Source: Schwartzia sp. (in: firmicutes) (lineage in GTDB: Bacteria; Bacillota; Negativicutes; Selenomonadales; Selenomonadaceae). From it: a stretch of 12,264 nt of DNA. Made by a program: the position numbers and the translations under genes. Position 1 is the first letter of the stretch. Each line of letters starts with the position of its first letter. Shown here piece after piece: positions 7,859 to 12,264 of this stretch. Location of the stretch: the NCBI GenBank assembly GCA_024691625.1, contig JAILNL010000155.1, positions 1 to 12,264 of the forward strand, read 5' to 3'. A model generated the notes under the pieces. That model worked only from the letters and a program-made list of their open reading frames with translations, did not search any database and was not told the origin of the DNA.

Positions 7859-7868
7859 CTTGTATCAT
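7840..7868 (+). promoter_or_regulatory. Predicted promoter of the symporter gene
   Basis: TTGAAT (7840-7845) and TATCAT (7863-7868) with a 17-bp spacer, a good match to the housekeeping consensus. The expected start near 7875 gives a leader of about 55 nt before GTG 7931. The spacer holds the second copy of a TTTCTGAAAAC direct repeat. Confidence 0.65.
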
Positions 7869-7913
7869 GATAGGCATACAAGCTTTACGATACTAAAGGT
7901 GGCGCGAAGCCGC

Positions 7914-7921
7914 AGAGAGGG
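7914..7921 (+). promoter_or_regulatory. Shine-Dalgarno site that decides the symporter start (GTG 7931)
   Basis: AGAGAGGG ends directly against the ATG at 7922 (0 nt spacing, unusable) but lies 9 nt before an in-frame GTG at 7931. The GTG is therefore the more likely start. Confidence 0.55.
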
Positions 7922-7930
7922 ATGAATTCA

Positions 7931-9235
7931 GTGGCAGAAAAGCAAAATGCCGAAGTAAAAAAAGCAGCCAATGAGGCGATCAAGGGGTACAAAGGAAACA
8001 GCATGCAGTTCGTTATTTGGTTTGCTGCCCTCATTGTTGGTGCCATTCTCGGCTGGCAGCAGATTCCGGCACTTAACAGTCTTTTTAATTTTGTAGCAAC
8101 AGTATTTACGAGACTGTTCCAGTTCATAGCTATTCCGACAATCGCACTGGCTGTCGTCACTACACTTTCCATGCTTGGCGCGAAACGCGACACCGGACGT
8201 ATTTTTTCACACGCAGTTACATATACACTGCTTACGACCTTTGCGTCAGGCATTGTTGCACTTACGCTTTATCTCTGGATTGCACCGGGCAATCTGCCGG
8301 CAGAAGCTGTTGGCGCGGGCGCAGCCAATGTACCTCAGAACCTTGGGAAGCTGTCTTATTACGATCACTTCCTGTCGGTTATTCCTAACAATCTGCTCCA
8401 GCCGTTTATCGCGGGCAACGTACTGTCAGTCCTTATCATTGCGGCTGCTGTAGGCCTTGGACTTGCTTTCATGCCGAAAAGCGAGAACAGAGATATGCTT
8501 GTTAAGGTCATCATGGGTGCCCAGGAGCTTCTCTTTACGCTTATCCGTGGACTGCTCTGGGCACTGCCTGCAGGTATCCTTGCATTTGCGGGACAGCTTT
8601 CGGCTCAGATTTCTGCGGGCGTTATCGTGGGTTCCCTCGGAAAATATGTAGCCGTTGTGATGGGCGGAAATGTTCTGCAGATATTCATTGTACTTCCAAT
8701 CTTCCTCGTACTTCGCGGGCTGAATCCGCTGAAAGTATTTAAGGCAATGGCTCCGGCATTGGCAGTTGCGCTTTTCACAAAGAGCTCTGCCGGAACTCTT
8801 CCTGTAACTCTTGCTTCGGCAGAGAATAATCTTGGGGCTAAAAAGGCTGTTACCCGATTTGTACTTCCTATCTGCACTACTATCAACATGAACGGCTGCG
8901 CGGCCTTTATCCTCGTTACTTCACTTTTTGTCATGCAGAACGCAGGTATTGAGCTTACTATGGGAACGATGATTACATGGCTGTGCATTGCGGTTTTCGC
9001 GGCTATAGGAAATGCAGGCGTTCCGATGGGCTGCTACTTCCTTACACTTTCACTCATGTCATCAATTGGCGCACCTCTGGGAATCATGGGAATTATCCTG
9101 CCTATCTACACGATTATTGATATGGTCGAAACGGCTGAAAATGTCTGGTCTGATTCCTGCGTATGTGCTATGACGGACCATGACCTCGAAGGAAAGCTTG
9201 AGGACGACGGGGAAGAAATTGGAGCGACGGCCTAA
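7931..9235 (+). CDS. DAACS/SLC1-family Na+-coupled amino-acid symporter, SstT-like substrate site
   Basis: Secondary transporter of the dicarboxylate/amino acid:cation symporter family (GltPh/EAAT fold). Numbering from the upstream ATG (7922), it has a hydrophilic N-terminus of about 27 residues, then the usual eight membrane helices and two re-entrant hairpins. Family motifs: hairpin 1 KSSAGTLPVT (287-296), helix 7 INMNGC (321-326, NMDGT in glutamate carriers), hairpin 2 GNAGVPMG (363-370), helix 8 with Asp400, Glu403, Asn407 and Asp411. In acidic amino-acid carriers the position of Glu403 is the arginine that binds the side-chain carboxylate; Glu at this place is also found in the Na+/serine-threonine carrier SstT. 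I therefore infer neutral amino acids, perhaps Ser/Thr, as substrates. Chosen start is GTG 7931 by Shine-Dalgarno spacing. It has its own promoter, divergent from the EAL gene, and no clear terminator before the tRNA promoter. Confidence 0.92.
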   Translation: MAEKQNAEVKKAANEAIKGYKGNSMQFVIWFAALIVGAILGWQQIPALNSLFNFVATVFTRLFQFIAIPTIALAVVTTLSMLGAKRDTGRIFSHAVTYTLLTTFASGIVALTLYLWIAPGNLPAEAVGAGAANVPQNLGKLSYYDHFLSVIPNNLLQPFIAGNVLSVLIIAAAVGLGLAFMPKSENRDMLVKVIMGAQELLFTLIRGLLWALPAGILAFAGQLSAQISAGVIVGSLGKYVAVVMGGNVLQIFIVLPIFLVLRGLNPLKVFKAMAPALAVALFTKSSAGTLPVTLASAENNLGAKKAVTRFVLPICTTINMNGCAAFILVTSLFVMQNAGIELTMGTMITWLCIAVFAAIGNAGVPMGCYFLTLSLMSSIGAPLGIMGIILPIYTIIDMVETAENVWSDSCVCAMTDHDLEGKLEDDGEEIGATA

Positions 9236-9242
9236 AAAAGTG

Positions 9243-9271
9243 TTGACACAAAAGAACCCGTCCGTTATAAT
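9243..9271 (+). promoter_or_regulatory. Perfect consensus promoter of the tRNA gene
   Basis: TTGACA (9243-9248), 17-bp spacer, TATAAT (9266-9271): an exact housekeeping consensus, as expected for a highly expressed stable RNA. The start is expected near 9278, about 22 nt before the mature tRNA. A dyad GTCAGT-N6-ACTGAC (9279-9296) occupies the 5' leader that would be removed by RNase P. Confidence 0.92.
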
Positions 9272-9299
9272 ATTTTTTGTCAGTTGACGTACTGACCAT

Positions 9300-9375
9300 G
9301 CTGATGTAGCTCAGTTGGTAGAGCAGCTCATTCGTAATGAGCAGGTCATAGGTTCAAGTCCTACCATCAGCTCCA
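9300..9375 (+). tRNA. tRNA-Thr (anticodon CGT)
   Basis: A 76-nt cloverleaf with encoded CCA. The acceptor stem is GCTGATG/CATCAGC (7 perfect pairs) with discriminator T. The D arm is GCTC-AGTTGGTA-GAGC and the anticodon arm is GCTCA-TTCGTAA-TGAGC, giving anticodon CGT, which reads the threonine codon ACG. The variable loop is AGGTC and the T arm ATAGG-TTCAAGT-CCTAC. The outermost pair of the T stem (49-65) is an A-C mismatch; all other stem positions pair. It is a single gene, not part of an array, with its own promoter and terminator. Confidence 0.96.
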
Positions 9376-9383
9376 GTGAAATC

Positions 9384-9413
9384 AAGGCTTCCGAGAAATC
9401 GGAAGCCTTTTTT
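9384..9413 (+). terminator. Intrinsic terminator of the tRNA-Thr gene
   Basis: Hairpin GGCTTCCGA-GAAA-TCGGAAGCC (9386-9394 with 9399-9407), a 9-bp stem with GNRA tetraloop, extended by A-T pairs and followed by six T. It begins 9 nt after the tRNA CCA. Confidence 0.93.
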
Positions 9414-9439
9414 GTGTGCTGTTGTCCGATTATTGCCTG

Positions 9440-9480
9440 TTAAGAAATAAAGCGCCTTCCGGGTAAAATCGGAAGGCGCC
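9440..9480 (-). terminator. Intrinsic terminator of trpB
   Basis: A 10-bp perfect stem GCGCCTTCCG (9452-9461) with CGGAAGGCGC (9470-9479) and an 8-nt loop. On the minus strand it is followed by TTTATTTCTT, and it lies 15 nt after the trpB stop. Its core CTTCCG/CGGAAG is also the core of the neighbouring tRNA terminator. Confidence 0.85.
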
Positions 9481-9494
9481 TGCTGTTTTTTGAA

Positions 9495-10718
9495 TTACTT
9501 GAAGTCTTTGTACTTTTCTCCGTAGCCGTATTTTTCGATTACGTAGTCCAGGTCTTTGTCTCCGCGCCCGCTCAAGTTTACGAGGATGGAGCCTGTGCCC
9601 ATTTCCTTTGCGCGGCGCATAGCATATGCTACTGCATGGGAGCTTTCCAGTGCAGGAATGATACCCTCGTAGCGCGAAAGCTTGAAGAATGCATCGACTG
9701 CTTCTTCATCGCTTGCAATATCGTATTTTACGCGGCCGCAGTCACGAAGGAAGGCGTGCTCAGGACCGACGGACGGATAATCGAGGCCGCTTGCGATGGA
9801 ATAAACCGGTGCAGGCTCGCCTTTTTCGTCCTTGAGCATGATACTGTTGAAGCCGTGCATGACACCCTCGGAACCGTAGCTCATGGATGCGGCATGGTCG
9901 CCCATTTTTTCGCTGCGTCCAATCGGCTCTACACCGACGATTTCTACAGGGTCATTGAGGAATGCTTCGAACATTCCGATGGAGTTGGAGCCACCGCCTA
10001 CGCAAGCGGTAACAACATCGGGGAGGAAGCCCATCATTTCCTGGAACTGGTCGCGGGCTTCATAGCCGACAACCATCTGGAAATCGCGTACCATCATTGG
10101 AAACGGATGAGGACCTACAGCAGAACCGATACAGTAGATGGTTTCCTTGTAGTTCTCAAGATAATCCTCAAATGCAGCGTCAACGGCTTCCTTGAGAGTT
10201 TTCAGACCGTGGGTGACCGGAACGACGTTTGCGCCGAGAACCTTCATACGGGCAACATTAGGAGCCTGCTTTGCGATATCTACCTCACCCATGTAAATAG
10301 TACATTCGAGTCCGAAATATGCTGCAGCCGTAGCAAGTGCTACACCATGCTGTCCGGCACCGGTCTCTGCAATGATACGCTTTTTGCCCATGAACTTGGC
10401 CAAAAGACCTTCGCCCATGCAGTGATTGAGTTTATGCGCGCCTGTGTGGTTCAAATCCTCGCGCTTGAGGTAAATCTGGCAGTGACCTATTTTACGGGAC
10501 AGACGCTCGCAGTGGTACACCGGAGTAGGGCGTCCCTGAAATTCCTTGCGGATACGGCGGAGTTCCTGCACAAACTGCGAGGAGTGGCAGATGGTCAGAT
10601 AATCATCAGTAATCTGCTTGAACGCGGGAACAAGCTTTTCCGGGAGATATGCACCTCCGAATTTGCCAAAACGGCCCTCGACATCCGGATATTCTTTTAA
10701 GTATCTTGAAAAGTCCAT
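9495..10718 (-). CDS. trpB: Tryptophan synthase beta subunit, solitary
   Basis: PLP enzyme that condenses indole with L-serine to give L-tryptophan. At 407 residues it has the typical length of the TrpB1 class, with N-terminal [15 protein letters not shown]. Catalytic Lys96 lies in [15 protein letters not shown], Glu118 in AETGAGQHG, the phosphate-binding loop GGGSNSIG is at 241-248 and SGRGDKD at 383-389, so it should be active. No trpA or other trp gene is adjacent: the gene is bounded downstream by its own terminator and upstream by a divergent gene. In this state it could make tryptophan from scavenged indole and serine, or trpA may lie elsewhere. AGGAGG lies 7 nt before the ATG. No T-box or anti-TRAP-like structure is visible in the short leader. 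Overlapping the promoter is a perfect palindrome, a candidate operator. Confidence 0.97.
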   Translation of the reverse strand: MDFSRYLKEYPDVEGRFGKFGGAYLPEKLVPAFKQITDDYLTICHSSQFVQELRRIRKEFQGRPTPVYHCERLSRKIGHCQIYLKREDLNHTGAHKLNHCMGEGLLAKFMGKKRIIAETGAGQHGVALATAAAYFGLECTIYMGEVDIAKQAPNVARMKVLGANVVPVTHGLKTLKEAVDAAFEDYLENYKETIYCIGSAVGPHPFPMMVRDFQMVVGYEARDQFQEMMGFLPDVVTACVGGGSNSIGMFEAFLNDPVEIVGVEPIGRSEKMGDHAASMSYGSEGVMHGFNSIMLKDEKGEPAPVYSIASGLDYPSVGPEHAFLRDCGRVKYDIASDEEAVDAFFKLSRYEGIIPALESSHAVAYAMRRAKEMGTGSILVNLSGRGDKDLDYVIEKYGYGEKYKDFK

Positions 10719-10748
10719 GAAGGTTCCTCCTAGGTGAGTAGATTTTTG

Positions 10749-10771
10749 ACTGACGTCAGTTTACATTGTAA
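10749..10771. promoter_or_regulatory. Palindromes (candidate operator) in the trpB/HU divergent promoter region
   Basis: ACTGACGTCAGT (10749-10760) is a perfect 12-bp palindrome. Directly after it is TTACATTGTAA (10761-10771), an inverted repeat with one central base. Together they cover the start region of the minus-strand promoter candidate and part of the -35 and spacer of the plus-strand candidate. No known regulator motif is recognised with certainty. Confidence 0.5.
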
Positions 10772-10773
10772 CA
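10765..10773 (-). promoter_or_regulatory. Candidate extended -10 promoter for trpB
   Basis: On the minus strand TGTTACAAT gives a TGn-extended -10 (TACAAT at 10765-10770). At 17 bp upstream there is only a poor -35 (TTTTTC), which an extended -10 can tolerate. It overlaps the plus-strand -10 for HU, so the two promoters would exclude each other. Confidence 0.4.
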
Positions 10774-10842
10774 TTTATGACGGAAAAGAAAAATCCTTCT
10801 TTGTCAGAAAAATTTTACAAGGACGTTAATTTAGGAGTTTCA

Positions 10843-10872
10843 ATGGTGGCAAAGCCTGCAAAAAATCGGTAA
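10843..10872 (+). CDS. Possible 9-codon leader ORF upstream of HU
   Basis: ATG at 10843 follows AGGAG (10833-10837) by 5 nt and opens a 9-codon frame, MVAKPAKNR, ending in TAA. The spacing and Shine-Dalgarno match are good, but a frame this short occurs readily by chance. Its composition resembles the Lys/Ala-rich N-terminus of the HU protein downstream. It would be a leader peptide or a relic; evidence is weak. Confidence 0.2.
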   Translation: MVAKPAKNR

Positions 10873-10888
10873 AAGTAAAAAAATCACA

Positions 10889-10925
10889 TTTTTTTTGAGA
10901 AAACACAATATTTTTTCAAAAAAAA
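10889..10925. repeat. 15-bp A/T-rich inverted repeat in the HU leader
   Basis: T8-GAGAAAA (10889-10903) pairs with TTTTTTC-A8 (10911-10925) around a 7-nt loop, with all Watson-Crick pairs except one G-U. It lies between the candidate promoter and the HU gene. It lacks the GC-rich stem of an ordinary terminator, so it may be a weak attenuator, an mRNA 5' stabiliser or a bent-DNA element. Confidence 0.6.
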
Positions 10926-10949
10926 GAAGGAGAATTCAGATTAATAGCG

Positions 10950-10984
10950 AATACTACACTCGTAGATGTCAAATTTCTACCTAC
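10950..10984 (+). promoter_or_regulatory. Alternative hairpins in the HU 5' leader (Cas12a-handle-like)
   Basis: CTAC (10954-10957), loop ACTC, GTAG (10962-10965) form one small hairpin. The same GTAGA (10962-10966) can instead pair with TCTAC (10976-10980), or in part with a further CTAC at 10981-10984. The two states exclude each other and lie just upstream of the HU Shine-Dalgarno site AGAGGAGG (10991-10998). The bases are strikingly like the conserved Cas12a crRNA handle. There is no repeat-spacer array. Confidence 0.35.
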
Positions 10985-11008
10985 AAAGACAGAGGAGGAT
11001 GTATCACT

Positions 11009-11365
11009 ATGTCAAAGAAAAACAAGAAAAAAGCATCAAAACAGGCAGTCGTAGCAAAAGCTGCTCCGAAGGCAGCAGCAAAAGCCGGCGATAAGAAAGT
11101 CGTCAATAAGGGCATGCTCGTTGATGCAGTAGCTGAGAAGCTCGAAGGCGCTATCTCCAAAAAAGATACGAAAGCCGTTCTGGATGCTGTTCTTGCAACT
11201 GTTGTGGCAAAAGTCGCTAAAGGCGGAGAAGTTCGTCTTGTTGGCTTCGGCACATTCAAGCAGACACATCGTGCTGCACGCACGGGCCGCAATCCGCAGA
11301 CGGGTGCACCTATCCAGATCAAAGCATCGGACGCTTTCACGTTCCGTTCCAGCATCAAATTCTAA
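11009..11365 (+). CDS. HU-family DNA-binding protein with Lys/Ala-rich N-terminal extension
   Basis: Histone-like HU/IHF family protein, a dimeric, low-specificity DNA-bending nucleoid protein. It has 118 residues against about 90 for a typical HU. The HU core begins near residue 32 (VNKGMLVDAVAEKL), followed by the dimerisation helices, the turn GGEVRLVGFGTF (72-83) and the DNA-clasping arm RAARTGRNPQTG (88-99) with the intercalating proline. It ends TFRSSIKF. Before the core are about 30 residues of almost only Lys, Ala, Val and Gln (KKASKQAVVAKAAPKAAAK), a histone H1-like basic tail that ordinary HU lacks. The start is ATG 11009 because AGAGGAGG lies 10 nt upstream; the frame is open further upstream to about 10895 but without a credible start. 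It is probably highly expressed; it ends at a shared terminator. Confidence 0.93.
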   Translation: MSKKNKKKASKQAVVAKAAPKAAAKAGDKKVVNKGMLVDAVAEKLEGAISKKDTKAVLDAVLATVVAKVAKGGEVRLVGFGTFKQTHRAARTGRNPQTGAPIQIKASDAFTFRSSIKF

Positions 11366-11402
11366 TTTGATTTTTTTCGGGAAACCGAAGAAACGTATAC
11401 AA

Positions 11403-11445
11403 AAAGAAATGCCAGTCGGATATAATTTCCGACTGGCATTTCTTT
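11403..11445. terminator. Bidirectional terminator between HU and znuA
   Basis: A perfect 18-bp inverted repeat (AAAGAAATGCCAGTCGGA and its complement) with a 7-nt loop TATAATT. T-rich arms on both strands serve HU on the plus strand and the znuA-type gene (stop at 11453) on the minus strand. Confidence 0.92.
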
Positions 11446-11452
11446 ATTGCGG

Positions 11453-12264
11453 TTACTTTGAGCTGAGTGCCTTTTTGAGAGTTTCCATATTCAGACGCAT
11501 TGTCTTTATGTATGCATCCGCTGCCTGTTCGTTGGCTTCGCCTGTTACTACAGGGTCAAGAGAGTAGAGCTCTGCTCCGGTCTCACGGGCAATCGTTTTT
11601 GCCGCATTTGGAGCATACTGCGGTTCTGCAAAAAGTGCTTTTGCGGAGAGCCCTTTTACCTGCTCAATGGTTTGTTTCAGTTCATCAGGAGTAGGCTCAG
11701 TGCCCGGCTCGCGCTCTACGACACCGATGATTTTAAGCCCGAACTCTTTTGCAAAGTATGGGAAAGCCTCGTGGAACGTGACAATATCCTTATTCGGGAC
11801 GGAGTCGAGCGCGGCATGCATTTCTTTTTTGAGAGCTTCTAGTTTCTTTATGTATTCGTCAGCATTTTTCTGATATGCATCGGCGTGCTTTGGATCAGCG
11901 GCTTTCAGCTGAGTGGTGATGTTCTTTACCTGTTCGATATTTGAAGTGACGCTGAGCCAGACGTGAGGATTTGGTTCGCCGTTTTCTTCAATAAAGTCGA
12001 TATGTTCTTTTGATGCTTCGATGAGTTTTAGATTTTTTTGGGCCTTTACGACTTTGTCGAGGAAGTTTTCCATGCCGGCTCCGTTTACGACAAACGCGTC
12101 TGCCTTTTCCAGTGTTTTCATATCCTCGGTGGTGAGCTGATAATCATGCAGGCAGCCTGTCTGCGGTTTTGTCATGTTAGTGACAGTAACTCCGTCAATT
12201 CCTTTTGCGATATTGATGGCATCAATATACATGGGATAGAAGGAGGTTACGATACGGAAGCTGC
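11453..12264 (-). CDS. znuA: Zinc-type ABC transporter substrate-binding protein (5' partial)
   Basis: Extracytoplasmic metal-binding protein of the cluster A-I family that delivers Zn2+ (or possibly Mn2+) to a ZnuBC-type ABC transporter. The frame runs off the right edge: codons SFRIVTSFYP precede the first visible ATG at 12232, and that ATG is internal because SFYPMY is a family motif near the mature N-terminus. The signal sequence and any lipobox are outside. Candidate metal ligands are His in GCLHDYQL, His in NPHVWLS and His in TFHEAFPYF, with an Asp in LDPV near the end. Three histidines favour zinc over manganese, where the third is usually Glu. No long His/Asp-rich loop is visible. Neighbouring permease and ATPase genes would be expected outside the window. 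The family is sure; metal specificity is inferred. Confidence 0.93.
   Translation of the reverse strand, partial: SFRIVTSFYPMYIDAINIAKGIDGVTVTNMTKPQTGCLHDYQLTTEDMKTLEKADAFVVNGAGMENFLDKVVKAQKNLKLIEASKEHIDFIEENGEPNPHVWLSVTSNIEQVKNITTQLKAADPKHADAYQKNADEYIKKLEALKKEMHAALDSVPNKDIVTFHEAFPYFAKEFGLKIIGVVEREPGTEPTPDELKQTIEQVKGLSAKALFAEPQYAPNAAKTIARETGAELYSLDPVVTGEANEQAADAYIKTMRLNMETLKKALSSK

Larger units (their letters stand above)
10746..10774 (+). promoter_or_regulatory. Candidate plus-strand promoter for the HU gene
   Basis: TTGACT (10746-10751), 17-bp spacer, TAACAT (10769-10774). If used, the HU transcript would carry a leader of about 228 nt. A closer start cannot be excluded in the A/T-rich DNA that follows. 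Confidence 0.45.

Noticed and set aside
7870..7921. Riboswitch-like GGTGGCGCGAAGCC in the symporter leader
   Set aside because: The predicted leader is only about 55 nt, with a single 3-4-bp hairpin, too small for any known aptamer class I could match.
9384..9480. The two neighbouring CTTCCG/CGGAAG hairpins as a repeat element or attachment site
   Set aside because: They are two separate terminators of opposite-strand genes, with different stems and loops. No integrase or duplicated tRNA end is present.
9636..10700. 354-codon open frame on the plus strand across trpB
   Set aside because: It is exactly antisense to a fully convincing trpB, has no credible ribosome-binding site and no recognisable domain. 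Long antisense frames are common opposite biased codons.
10845..10872. Possible c-di-GMP-I riboswitch fragment (GGCAAAGCC) upstream of HU
   Set aside because: Only a short piece resembles the aptamer. The conserved 5' part and the closing helices are missing.
10950..10984. A real CRISPR array at the Cas12a-like sequence
   Set aside because: There is only one degenerate handle plus a half, no second full repeat, no 26-32-nt spacers and no cas gene in the window. Kept only as a leader-structure finding.

Overview
The window is about 12.3 kb of bacterial chromosome with roughly balanced base composition. Gene content and order (rapZ-yvcK-whiA, an HU-type histone, a zinc-type ABC transporter binding protein, strong Shine-Dalgarno sites, SigA/sigma70-type promoters) point to the Firmicutes. 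The long membrane-anchored form of YvcK and a secreted protein carrying a very long charged helix make me lean towards the diderm Negativicutes. That placement is an inference, not proven by anything in the window. There is no phage, insertion sequence, true CRISPR array or rRNA here.

Layout. (1) 2-5640, plus strand: a tightly packed run of five genes, rapZ (5' end outside the window), yvcK, whiA, a membrane-anchored NodB-type polysaccharide deacetylase that appears to start at a CTG codon, and a secreted protein with a ~130-residue charged helix. The run ends at a bidirectional terminator (5714-5747). (2) 5765-7717, minus strand: a membrane protein with a degenerate GGDEF domain and an apparently active EAL (c-di-GMP phosphodiesterase) domain. 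It is transcribed divergently from (3) 7931-9235, plus strand: an SLC1/DAACS-family Na+-coupled amino-acid symporter whose substrate-site arginine is Glu, as in the Ser/Thr transporter SstT. (4) 9300-9375: tRNA-Thr(CGT) with a perfect consensus promoter and its own terminator. (5) 9495-10718, minus strand: a solitary trpB with its own terminator. (6) 11009-11365, plus strand: an HU-like protein with a Lys/Ala-rich N-terminal extension, preceded by a long structured leader. (7) 11453-12264, minus strand: the 3' part of a znuA-type zinc-binding protein gene, running off the right edge.

How the parts fit. The first block joins cell-envelope and carbon-flux regulators (RapZ, YvcK, WhiA) to two envelope proteins, so it reads as an envelope-maintenance operon. 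The phosphodiesterase and the symporter share a divergent promoter region. TrpB and HU share another, in which overlapping promoter candidates on both strands sit on a perfect 12-bp palindrome.

The parts most worth a second look are the HU leader (an A/T hairpin, a possible 9-codon ORF and mutually exclusive hairpins that resemble a Cas12a crRNA handle), the CTG start of the deacetylase, the trpB/HU operator-like palindrome, and the secreted long-helix protein. No complete new defence or mobile system can be demonstrated from this sequence.
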